Assembly: GCA_050951465.1 (NCBI GenBank)
Contig: JBMNJC010000018.1
Span: forward strand, 1-53,920
Length of the DNA: 53,920 nt
Reading direction: 5' to 3'
Source of the DNA: JAAZHD01 sp012510895
Lineage (GTDB): Bacteria > Bacillota > Clostridia > Caldicoprobacterales > DTU083
In this document: piece after piece, positions 7,148 through 15,377 of the stretch
Layout: every line of letters begins with the position of its first letter
Position numbering within the stretch: position 1 is the stretch's first letter
Program-made: the position numbers and the translations under genes
The notes under the pieces: model-generated
What the model saw: the letters and a program-made list of their open reading frames with translations, nothing else
Told to the model about the DNA's origin: nothing
Database searches by the model: none

Positions 7148-8602
7148 ATGATGGAAATTGTGAATAAAAAGCTTGATGAAGGCACATTTTTTAAGCTGCA
7201 GTCGGAGGTTTTAAAACAGTGGCCGACAGGCAGGGATGTAAATTTTGAGGAAGCAGTTACATATCATAGAACCATTCCAAGAAAAAAGATATTTTCATTT
7301 AAATTAAATGAAGCCAAACAACAGGGAAAAACGCTTATTCAGCCAAGGGCCGGTGTAGCCCTGGTGGATGAACACATTCGGCTGCTCAAATATCTGGAAG
7401 AACAGGGCGAGGCAGATCTTCTGCCCACCACCATCGACAGCTACACCAGGCAAAACCGCTATGAGGAGGCTGAGAACGGAATTAATGAAAGTAAAATGGC
7501 CGGCAGGTCTCTTTTAAATGGTTTCCCGGCGGTGAACTACGGTGTCGGGGTTTGCAGAAAGGTAAATGAGGCTGTGAATGTGCCTGTCCAGGTACGCCAC
7601 GGCACACCTGACGCACGGCTGCTGGCAGAAATCTCACTGGCCGGCGGATTTACTTCCTTTGAAGGGGGAGGCATTTCCTATAACATTCCCTATGCCAAAA
7701 ATGTTCCCCTGGAAAAAACCATTTACGATTGGCAGTATGTTGACAGGCTGACAGGCCTTTATGAGGAAGCCGGGGTAACGATAAACCGTGAACCTTTCGG
7801 CCCATTAACCGGAACTTTGGTTCCTCCGTGCATTTCCCATTCGATTGCAATTATTGAAAGCCTGCTGGCTGCTGAACAGGGAGTAAAAAATATTACAGTC
7901 GGATACGGACAGTGCGGCAATCTGATTCAGGATGCGGCTGCAATACATTCCCTGGAGAAGCTGACAGAGGAATATATGAAGGAATACGGATATTCAGATG
8001 TAAGCACCACTACCGTCTTTCATCAGTGGATGGGAGGCTTCCCCCAGGATGAAGCCAAAGCCTTCGGCGTCATATCATGGGGGGCGGCAACAGCAGCAAT
8101 GGCCGGGGCAACAAAGGTTATTGTAAAGTCGCCTCATGAAGCCTTTGGGGTTCCAACCAAGGAAGCCAATGCAGACGGGCTTAAGGCCACAAAGCAGCTG
8201 GTTGCCATGCTTGCTGACCAGAAAATGCCTTCCACTCCTGGGCTTCAGAAGGAAACAGAAATAATCATAGCTGAAACCCAAAGCATTATTGATAAAACCC
8301 TGGAACTCGGAGGCGGTGATCTGGCACTCGGCGTACTTCGGGCCTTCCAGGCCGGGGTGATTGATGTGCCCTTTGCGCCCAGCAGGCATAATGCAGGAAA
8401 GATTCTGCCTGCGCGGGATCATTATGGGGCAGTAAGGCTTCTTGACTGCGGCAGCCTTCCCTTCAGCAGAGACATCAGGGATTTCCATCGGGAAAAGATT
8501 GAGGAAAGGGCTCGTCATGAAAAAAGAAAGGTAAGCTTCCAAATGGTAATTGACGATATATATGCCATAAGCAAGGGCACCCTTGTCGGCAGACCAAGAT
8601 AG
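7148..8602 (+). CDS. glmE: methylaspartate (glutamate) mutase subunit E
   Basis: The 484-residue catalytic TIM-barrel subunit of glutamate mutase (the clostridial enzyme has 483). Recognisable blocks are LIQPRAGVALVDEHI, VNYGVGVCRKVNEAVNVPVQ, VRHGTPDARLLAEISLAGG and FTSFEGGGISYNIPYAK. The radical rearrangement takes place in the barrel on top of the cobalamin bound by GlmS. The ribosome binding site AAGGAG lies 6 bases before ATG. The stop overlaps the AGGAG that serves mal, so glmS-glmL-glmE-mal are tightly coupled. Confidence 0.96.
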   Translation: MMEIVNKKLDEGTFFKLQSEVLKQWPTGRDVNFEEAVTYHRTIPRKKIFSFKLNEAKQQGKTLIQPRAGVALVDEHIRLLKYLEEQGEADLLPTTIDSYTRQNRYEEAENGINESKMAGRSLLNGFPAVNYGVGVCRKVNEAVNVPVQVRHGTPDARLLAEISLAGGFTSFEGGGISYNIPYAKNVPLEKTIYDWQYVDRLTGLYEEAGVTINREPFGPLTGTLVPPCISHSIAIIESLLAAEQGVKNITVGYGQCGNLIQDAAAIHSLEKLTEEYMKEYGYSDVSTTTVFHQWMGGFPQDEAKAFGVISWGAATAAMAGATKVIVKSPHEAFGVPTKEANADGLKATKQLVAMLADQKMPSTPGLQKETEIIIAETQSIIDKTLELGGGDLALGVLRAFQAGVIDVPFAPSRHNAGKILPARDHYGAVRLLDCGSLPFSRDIRDFHREKIEERARHEKRKVSFQMVIDDIYAISKGTLVGRPR

Positions 8603-8618
8603 GAGATGCAAAAGAAAA

Positions 8619-9869
8619 ATGAAAATTTTGAATTTAATCTGTTCCAAAGGTAAATCCGGCTTTTATTTTGATGACCAGCGTGCCATAAAAATGAATGCTC
8701 AGCCGGACGGCGCAACATATAAAGGGGAACCGGTGACAGCCGGTTTCACCGCTGTAAGGCAGGCAGGCGAGTCTGTATCTGTAATGCTCCTGCTTGAGGA
8801 CGGTCAGATTGCCTGGGGCGATTGCGCGGCAGTCCAGTATTCAGGTGCCGGAGGCAGAGATCCCCTTTTTCTGGCGGATGATTATATACCGGTTATACAA
8901 AAGCATATTCTTCCTGTGCTGAAAGGACGGGAACTTGTCAGCTTTAAGGAACTGGCGGAAGAGATTGACAGCCTTATAAACCCTGATACGGGCAGACCTG
9001 TTCATACTGCCCTTCGCTACGGGGTTACTCAGGCCATTCTGGACGCAGTTGCAAAAAGCAGAAAGATGATGATGGCGGAAGTCATAGCCGATGAATACGG
9101 TACAAGCCTGTCCGACAAACCAATCCCTATATTCACCCAGTCGGGGGACGACCGTTTCAACAATGTGGACAAGATGATACTGAAAGGCGCCCACGTGCTG
9201 CCTCACGGCTTATTCAACAATATTTATAAGCTCGGTCCCGGGGGAGAATCATTAAAAGAATACATAGTGTGGTTAAAGAAAAGAGTGGCCGGCTTAAGGC
9301 CTCATGAAGACTACCATCCGGTATTTCACATTGATGTATACGGCACGATAGGCATGGCGTTTAACAATGATTATGATAAAATAACAGCTTATTTTAAAGA
9401 CCTTGAAAAGGCTGCACATCCCTATAAATTAAGAATTGAAGGCCCTATCGATGTGGAAAACAGGGAAAGACAGATGCTGGCTTTAAAAGAATTAACCCGA
9501 AGGATTAACGATGAAAAAATAAATGTTGAAATCGTTGCCGATGAATGGTGCAACACCCTTGATGATATAAGATATTTTGCCGATAACAGGGCATGCCACA
9601 TGATACAGATAAAAACGCCGGATCTGGGAGGCATCAATAACAGCATTGAAGCGGTGCTTTACTGTAAAGAAAAGGGCATAGGCGCCTATCTGGGCGGGAC
9701 CTGCAATGAAACTGAAAGGTCAGCCCAGGTTTGCGCTCATATTGCAATGGCTGCCAAGCCCTGTCAGATTCTTGCCAAGCCCGGCATGGGAGTGGATGAA
9801 GGATTTATGATTGTCTATAACGAGATGCAGAGGATCATCGCAATTAAGAATTCCCGGAATAGACTATAA
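8619..9869 (+). CDS. mal: methylaspartate ammonia-lyase
   Basis: A 416-residue member of the enolase superfamily that removes ammonia from threo-3-methylaspartate to give mesaconate. The Mg2+ ligands and catalytic Lys are in place: HIDVYGTIG (Asp), RIEGPIDVE (Glu), VADEW (Asp) and IKTPDLGG (Lys). ATG at 8619 gives the family start MKILNLICSKGKSGFY and has AGGAG 13 bases upstream, overlapping the glmE stop; a longer frame from 8583 would add 12 unrelated residues. It is the second step of the methylaspartate pathway. The expected next enzyme, mesaconase, is not encoded nearby. Confidence 0.95.
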   Translation: MKILNLICSKGKSGFYFDDQRAIKMNAQPDGATYKGEPVTAGFTAVRQAGESVSVMLLLEDGQIAWGDCAAVQYSGAGGRDPLFLADDYIPVIQKHILPVLKGRELVSFKELAEEIDSLINPDTGRPVHTALRYGVTQAILDAVAKSRKMMMAEVIADEYGTSLSDKPIPIFTQSGDDRFNNVDKMILKGAHVLPHGLFNNIYKLGPGGESLKEYIVWLKKRVAGLRPHEDYHPVFHIDVYGTIGMAFNNDYDKITAYFKDLEKAAHPYKLRIEGPIDVENRERQMLALKELTRRINDEKINVEIVADEWCNTLDDIRYFADNRACHMIQIKTPDLGGINNSIEAVLYCKEKGIGAYLGGTCNETERSAQVCAHIAMAAKPCQILAKPGMGVDEGFMIVYNEMQRIIAIKNSRNRL

Positions 9870-9961
9870 ACAATAACGGGCATATCGGGACACTGTTTTT
9901 ATTTAAATAAAGAAAGCATAAAACATGATGTGAAAATAAAGGCAATTGGGGGAGGGCAATA

Positions 9962-11341
9962 GTGGAAGAGTTAAGAATATTATCTCCGACCGCCATTTTG
10001 GGCTACGGGTTTCCGGTTCAGTCCTTTGAGGAAGGAATGAGAAGGAATCCCCATGTAATAGCCGTTGATGCAGGTTCTACAGATCCCGGCCCTTATTATC
10101 TGGGAGCAGGAATTTCCTTTACTGACAGAGGAGCTGTTAAAAGGGATCTGGAAATCATTCTTCCGGCGGCCATTGAAAAGGGAATACCTGTAATCATAGG
10201 AAGTGCCGGGGGAAGCGGCGGCAGGCCTCATTTGGAATGGAATATTGACATAATAAAGGAAATTGCAGAAGAAAAAGGCCTTAAATTCCGCATGGCTGTC
10301 ATTAATGCTGAAATAGACAAGGAATATATTTCAAAAAAACTAAGCGAGGGCAAGGTTCAGCCCCTTTATCCCAGTCAAAAGCTGACTGAAAATGAGCTTA
10401 AGGAAACCGGAAGGATAGTCGGCCAGATGGGGGTTGAGCCTTTCCTTAGGGCCCTGGATGAAGAAGTTCGGGTAATTGTTGCCGGAAGGGCTTATGATCC
10501 GGCTGTTTTTGCGGCTGCGGCCATTCAGAAAGGGTATGACAAAGGGCTTGCCCTGCACCTTGGAAAGATCCTTGAATGTGCAAGCATAGCCGCCGCTCCG
10601 GGAAGCGGCAGCGACTCAATGATTGGATATCTGGGAAAAGATTATTTCAAGGTGGAACCATTAAATCCAATTCGGAAATGCACCGCCCTGTCAGTTGCCG
10701 CCCACACCCTGTATGAGAAAACAAACCCATATATTCTGCCCGGCCCCGGCGGTATGCTGGATCTGACGGAAACGGAATTTATTCAGGAAAGCGAAAGGAT
10801 GGTAAGGGTAAGGGGAAGCAGATTCATCCCTTCTGAAAAATATACTGTTAAGCTGGAAGGCGCAAGGAAGATAGGTTATAGAACCTTGTCCATTGCCGGC
10901 ATTCGGGACCCGATTATGATTGCCGGTATAGATGAAGTTATTTCAGGTGTCCGGGAAAGGGTGAAAGATAACTTCAGCAGCCTTAAAATGGACTATTTCC
11001 TGGACTTTAAGGTGTATGGAAGAAACGGGGTGATGGGAGCCCTGGAACCCTGGACGGATATACAAAGTCATGAACTTGGAATAATCATTGAAGCAGTTGC
11101 CCGGGATCAGGCAACTGCCAATACCATATGCAGCTTTGCCCGGTCCACCATGCTCCATTATGGTTACAAGGGCAGGGTGGCAACTGCGGGGAATCTTGCC
11201 TTTCCATACTCGCCTTCAGACCTTGAAGCCGGAGAGGTATACACCTTCAGCGTCTACCATATCATTGAGGCGGATGACCCGGCTGAACTGTTCCCCATTG
11301 AAATTATAACTGTCGGGGGGAGTGATGATCTTGAAGATTAG
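9962..11341 (+). CDS. AtuA/DUF1446 family protein
   Basis: A 459-residue soluble protein of the acyclic terpene utilization AtuA family (DUF1446). Family features are AVDAGSTDPGPYYLG near residue 35, IGSAGGSGGRPH near residue 78 and VIVAGRAYDPAVFA near residue 170. AtuA-type proteins are implicated in terpene-acid catabolism in Pseudomonas, but no biochemical reaction is settled for this branch. It starts with GTG behind GGGGGAGGG, 92 bases after mal, and overlaps the DUF4387 gene by 20 bases. Because it follows mal directly, it may act on mesaconate or a product of it; this is inference from position only. Confidence 0.8.
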   Translation: MEELRILSPTAILGYGFPVQSFEEGMRRNPHVIAVDAGSTDPGPYYLGAGISFTDRGAVKRDLEIILPAAIEKGIPVIIGSAGGSGGRPHLEWNIDIIKEIAEEKGLKFRMAVINAEIDKEYISKKLSEGKVQPLYPSQKLTENELKETGRIVGQMGVEPFLRALDEEVRVIVAGRAYDPAVFAAAAIQKGYDKGLALHLGKILECASIAAAPGSGSDSMIGYLGKDYFKVEPLNPIRKCTALSVAAHTLYEKTNPYILPGPGGMLDLTETEFIQESERMVRVRGSRFIPSEKYTVKLEGARKIGYRTLSIAGIRDPIMIAGIDEVISGVRERVKDNFSSLKMDYFLDFKVYGRNGVMGALEPWTDIQSHELGIIIEAVARDQATANTICSFARSTMLHYGYKGRVATAGNLAFPYSPSDLEAGEVYTFSVYHIIEADDPAELFPIEIITVGGSDDLED

Positions 11342-11648
11342 ACTAATTGACGCGGCTGAAGTTATCCGAAGCAAGAACTCAGGTCCTTACGAGCTGACAT
11401 TTGATATTATCTTTAAGGACTGGGACACTTTTAAATTATTTTGTGATAAAAAATTGATTGGGAAGGAATTAATAGCCCGTTTATATAATATACCTGAGGA
11501 GAAAGTTATTAGCGTAATTGAGTTTAAACCGGCAAAGGCCATTAAGGCAACCGTTGTGAGGCCCATAGCATCAGGCGGGCTGGGCGAAACCGATGTATAC
11601 GGAGCCCAGCAGCATGCCCCCCTGCTGAGTCTGGAATTTGATATATAG
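11322..11648 (+). CDS. DUF4387 family protein, AtuA partner
   Basis: A 108-residue protein whose family (DUF4387) is found next to or fused to DUF1446/AtuA proteins. It has a conserved start IRLIDAAEVIRSKNSGPYEL and a C-terminal PIASGGLGETDVYGAQQHAPL. The start codon is GTG at 11322 or ATG at 11325, both inside the end of the AtuA gene, so the two proteins are probably made in equal amounts and form a complex. There are no membrane segments. The biochemical role is unknown. Confidence 0.8.
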   Translation: MMILKIRLIDAAEVIRSKNSGPYELTFDIIFKDWDTFKLFCDKKLIGKELIARLYNIPEEKVISVIEFKPAKAIKATVVRPIASGGLGETDVYGAQQHAPLLSLEFDI

Positions 11649-11694
11649 ATAAAATGCACTCATATGCAACTTTATACACAAGGAGAAATAGAGC

Positions 11695-12612
11695 ATGGCT
11701 GTTACTCTGGCACAGGAAACTCTGATGCATGCAGTATATTTTGCCCCCAGAGGCAGAAAAAGGCTGCTTAATCTGGGTTATCAGCTTTCCCAGAGATATC
11801 TGAGCCCTCTGGATAAATTAATTGGATTCATAGGGGATGCCGGCTCAGGCAAATCTCTCTTAATCAAGGGAATGTTTCCCGGCCTTGAACTGACCAACGA
11901 TGATGAGGGAATAAACGTCAGGCCTCTTCCCCTTTTAAAAAACATAGACAGGGGCTTTTTCAGCAGTTATACTTATCATGTAGACATACGTTTTGAAATG
12001 GCATTCACCCAGATTCATGTCTTGGCAGATGCCATTAAGCAGGCAATTGCCCAGGATAAAAGGGTGGTTGTGGAACACTTCGATCTTATTTACCCCTACT
12101 TGGATATGAACGCAGAAATACTTATTGGTATAGGCGAGGAGGTTATTGTCACCCGTCCGAAAATTTTCGGCCCCAAGCCTCAGGATATAGCGGATATTGT
12201 ATATAAAACCATAAGATACAGAAGAATGGCACATTCAGCTGAAGACATTACCTGCAAGATTCTGGAGTATGATTACGGCTTTACTCATCCACAGATGCAC
12301 GGAGATGTAAGACACGGGTTTGTGCTGACTTTCAATGTAAGACCGCAGGTGGATTTATATGAACTTGAAGCCAGGGTTAAGCAATATATAGATGAAGGCA
12401 TTGAAATCAGCTGCCTGGACGATAATCATATTCAAATTGGAAACGGGGACATCTATCATTGCACAGGCTCCAGAAATCACGTAAGAAACGCGTCTGAAAT
12501 AGAAAACTTCAGGCTGGTCAAGGAATACATATACGATCCCATATCTAAAACCTATTCCCTGGTCGGTCTGGTGGGCGAAGATACAAAAAATAATATGGAG
12601 GTGCTCAGATAA
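11695..12612 (+). CDS. P-loop protein with alanyl-tRNA-synthetase SAD-like C-terminal region
   Basis: A 305-residue protein. A Walker A loop GDAGSGKS occupies residues 47-54. A central region (VVVEHFDLIYPYL) looks like a Walker-B-type strand of a kinase fold. The C-terminal third, with YGFTHPQMHGDVRHGF and YHCTGSRNHV, recalls the zinc-binding second additional domain of alanyl-tRNA synthetase (AlaX-like His/Cys pattern); relatives carry this label in databases. No tRNA synthetase catalytic domain is present. The stop overlaps the start of the acyltransferase gene (TAATG). A kinase or ATP-dependent editing-like role is conceivable, but the function is unknown. Confidence 0.6.
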   Translation: MAVTLAQETLMHAVYFAPRGRKRLLNLGYQLSQRYLSPLDKLIGFIGDAGSGKSLLIKGMFPGLELTNDDEGINVRPLPLLKNIDRGFFSSYTYHVDIRFEMAFTQIHVLADAIKQAIAQDKRVVVEHFDLIYPYLDMNAEILIGIGEEVIVTRPKIFGPKPQDIADIVYKTIRYRRMAHSAEDITCKILEYDYGFTHPQMHGDVRHGFVLTFNVRPQVDLYELEARVKQYIDEGIEISCLDDNHIQIGNGDIYHCTGSRNHVRNASEIENFRLVKEYIYDPISKTYSLVGLVGEDTKNNMEVLR

Positions 12613-13928
12613 TGGAACCATACTCCGGTTACAAGGGAAAAATCAGTGAGCTGGAAGAAATTGCATCAGAATTTAAATTTGAAAGATTAACCGATGATCT
12701 TAAGAATAACTGGGAGGCTGCAGTTAAAGCATATCCGGGGCCGGATAAACCCTTATTTTTCCTGGAAGATGAATTCATAGAAAAATTAATGGAAACATTC
12801 AGCTTCCTGAAAGAAATTGAAGATAAGTTCAGGGAAGCTGCAAAGACAGCCAGGGAAAATGAGAGGATAAGAATCATTGCATGGCTCTGGTATCATACCG
12901 CCTATGTAACCAAAGATCTGAGCAGCATATATGCCTGGCCCAACCTGTCCAAAGTAATGGGCGAGCTTGAAGGCATGATTCCGCTTCTGGTTCTTTTTAC
13001 AGGGTACGAAAACATGTTTAAGGTTTTCGATGAAAGAAATCTGCCGGAGAATATCAGGGCAGCAAATTACGGCGGCGTTGAAATGGTATTCAGAGAATTT
13101 AAAGATAAATATAAAGAAGCCGGCAGGGGAAACAGAAACCTTGCCTGGGCTGTCCGATACTTCCAGGGGGTTTTGTACTATATAGGCAGGCTTCAGTATG
13201 AATTCCTGAACAACCAGCGCAGAATCCTTGTATACCGGAGCCGCAAAACAGACAAAACCATGTGCCTGCTGGAAGGAGGCCAGGCATTTACTGCCGACGG
13301 TCAATATCCCGATCCGGACCGGGGAGATAAAGAGGGCGCCTGGACAAGCGAGTATTATGAGGACGACCGTTACATATACGGCAATCCCGTATCGCCGGAA
13401 GCATACGCCCTTAATAAGAAGGTAAGGCTTGATAAGTCTGAATGGGAACTGGTATTAAAAAGAGGGGACCCGGGCCTCATTATACATATACCCGGCGGTA
13501 GAAAACTGGACAAAGATGAGGTTAAGCAGTCATTTCTGGATGCAGTCGAATTCTTTGACACCTATTTCCCGGATTATAAATGGAAGGCAATTATATGCAC
13601 CACCTGGTTCCTTGACAGACGGGTCCGGCAGTTTCTGAAAAGCGGTTCAAACATACTGAATTTTCAGGATTCATTTTATCTGGTTCCTGTGCCGCCGTCA
13701 TCAGTGTCAGGGGTATACAGATTCCTGTTCCAGACAGATATATGCGACCCGAGGGAGCTTAAGGCAGTAACTCAGTTTCAGCAGGATATCAAGGATTACT
13801 TGATTAAGGGAGGCAAAATAGAAGTCGGGACAGGCTTCCTGCTGAGAGGCGATATAATTAAAGGACCGGGCTATTATAAGGATAGCTTTATGGATACCTT
13901 GAAATCGGTGGAAATTCCGGACAATTAA
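12612..13928 (+). CDS. NAT_N/GNAT_C acyltransferase domain protein
   Basis: A 438-residue cytoplasmic protein. The N-terminal half is helical and rich in charged residues. The C-terminal half carries LIIHIPGGRKLDKDEV, FFDTYFPDYKWKAIICTTWFLD and SNILNFQDSFYLVPVP, the pattern of the paired NAT_N/GNAT_C domains (formerly DUF5596) of acyltransferase-like proteins. The acyl donor and acceptor are unknown. The gene starts on the last base of the P-loop gene's stop codon and is followed after 40 bases by an M20 amidohydrolase. A matched acylation/deacylation pair acting on an amino-acid derivative is possible but is inference. Confidence 0.6.
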   Translation: MEPYSGYKGKISELEEIASEFKFERLTDDLKNNWEAAVKAYPGPDKPLFFLEDEFIEKLMETFSFLKEIEDKFREAAKTARENERIRIIAWLWYHTAYVTKDLSSIYAWPNLSKVMGELEGMIPLLVLFTGYENMFKVFDERNLPENIRAANYGGVEMVFREFKDKYKEAGRGNRNLAWAVRYFQGVLYYIGRLQYEFLNNQRRILVYRSRKTDKTMCLLEGGQAFTADGQYPDPDRGDKEGAWTSEYYEDDRYIYGNPVSPEAYALNKKVRLDKSEWELVLKRGDPGLIIHIPGGRKLDKDEVKQSFLDAVEFFDTYFPDYKWKAIICTTWFLDRRVRQFLKSGSNILNFQDSFYLVPVPPSSVSGVYRFLFQTDICDPRELKAVTQFQQDIKDYLIKGGKIEVGTGFLLRGDIIKGPGYYKDSFMDTLKSVEIPDN

Positions 13929-13968
13929 TACAAAAAGTTATAAAGTTATAAAGAAGGGGGTCAATCAA

Positions 13969-15318
13969 GTGGATTTTAGCAAGGTCTTCTCAGCTGTAGA
14001 CAAACACAAGGATTTAATCTTAAATGCTGAAAGGCATATCTGGAAAAATCCGGAGGTGGGCTATAAGGAATGGAAAACCAGCGCCTACATGGAGAAGGAG
14101 TTTGAAAAGCTGGGCTATAAACTGACCAGGGCAGGGAATATTCCTGGTTTTTACGCTGATGCGGACACCGGTAAGCCCGGCCCGAAAATCCTGATTTTTG
14201 GCGAACTGGACTCACTGGTCTGCAAAGACCATCCGGAGGCAAACCCGGAAACAGGGGCAGTTCATGCCTGCGGTCATAATGGACAATGTGCAGCCCTGCT
14301 TGGCGCAGCGGCAGCTTTAAAGGAAGAAGGCATTCTTGACGGCCTCTGCGGTTCCATCAGATTATGCGCGGTTCCGGCAGAAGAGGGAGTTGACATGGCA
14401 TACAGGGAATCCCTGCGCAGACAGGGCATCATTAAATACTACAGCGGCAAGATAGAATTCCTCCGCAGAGGCTTCTTTGACGATGTAGACATGGCAATAA
14501 TGGTACATATCACAACAAAGGAAAAAGGCTTTACATATACGAGGGGAAGTGTAGGCAATGTTAAGAAGGTGATAGCCTTTAAGGGCGTTGCTGCCCATGC
14601 GGGAGCACACCCCTACGACGGAATAAACGCCTTATATGCCGCAAATCTCGGCTTAAATGCCATTAATGCACTCAGGGAGACATTTAAGGATGAGGAACAC
14701 ATAAGGGTGCACCCAATCATCACCAGGGGCGGAGAGACTGCCAATGCCATTCCCGCCGATGTGACTTTGGAATGCTATGTACGGGGTTTAAGCAATGATG
14801 TCATCTTTTCAGTAAATAACAAAGTCAACCGGGCGCTGGCTGGTGCTGCCCTGAGTATGGGCGGGAATGTCCTGATATCCGACCGCCACGGCGCATCGCC
14901 TCTTGTAAACGATATGAATTTAATGAAGGTTGCTGAAACGGTTATGAAAGAAATCGTTGACAGCGAGGAAGACATCGAATTCATTGATGAAATCAGAGCC
15001 GGATGCACAGACATGGGCGACATATCCGCAGTTATGCCGGCTATCCATCCCTATATCGGCGGAGCAGAAGGAAGGACCCACGGCAATAACTACTTCATAG
15101 TAAATCCTGTTGAAGCCTGCGTAAATTCGGCCAAAATGATAATGGGCACGATTCAGCTGCTGCTTTCCAATAACGCCGAAAAAGCTAAGGAGGTACTGGC
15201 TAAAAAGAATCTCCGTTATTCTTCCTATGAAGAATACTTTAAGGATATCGACAGGCTTATGGCTGATAAGGAAATGCTCACTTATAACGAGGACGGAAGT
15301 GTTCATGTAAAGGCATAA
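13969..15318 (+). CDS. M20 family amidohydrolase/peptidase
   Basis: A 449-residue cytoplasmic metallohydrolase of the M20D type (amidohydrolase, AbgB- or IAA-amino-acid-hydrolase-like). The metal-site and catalytic signatures are visible: VHACGHNGQCAALLGAA, VPAEEGVD (Glu pair) and KGVAAHAGAHPYDGINAL (dimerisation-domain His). It has Asn where many relatives have Asp in HACGHDG; this variation occurs in AbgB-like members. Such enzymes cleave N-acyl or aminoacyl amide bonds. It starts with GTG behind AAGGGGG and belongs to the same forward run as the acyltransferase and CapA genes. Confidence 0.85.
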   Translation: MDFSKVFSAVDKHKDLILNAERHIWKNPEVGYKEWKTSAYMEKEFEKLGYKLTRAGNIPGFYADADTGKPGPKILIFGELDSLVCKDHPEANPETGAVHACGHNGQCAALLGAAAALKEEGILDGLCGSIRLCAVPAEEGVDMAYRESLRRQGIIKYYSGKIEFLRRGFFDDVDMAIMVHITTKEKGFTYTRGSVGNVKKVIAFKGVAAHAGAHPYDGINALYAANLGLNAINALRETFKDEEHIRVHPIITRGGETANAIPADVTLECYVRGLSNDVIFSVNNKVNRALAGAALSMGGNVLISDRHGASPLVNDMNLMKVAETVMKEIVDSEEDIEFIDEIRAGCTDMGDISAVMPAIHPYIGGAEGRTHGNNYFIVNPVEACVNSAKMIMGTIQLLLSNNAEKAKEVLAKKNLRYSSYEEYFKDIDRLMADKEMLTYNEDGSVHVKA

Positions 15319-15377
15319 GTACAAGAAAGCTCAAAAACCGTTTTCAGGTTTAAAAATAAAAAACTGGAGGTTTTATC

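Noticed and set aside
8075..8647. 190-codon minus-strand frame opposite the end of glmE and the start of mal
   Set aside because: It is antisense to two conserved, coupled genes and has no recognisable motif or start signal.
12786..13304. 172-codon minus-strand frame opposite the acyltransferase gene
   Set aside because: The plus-strand gene has family motifs and operon context; the antisense frame has neither.
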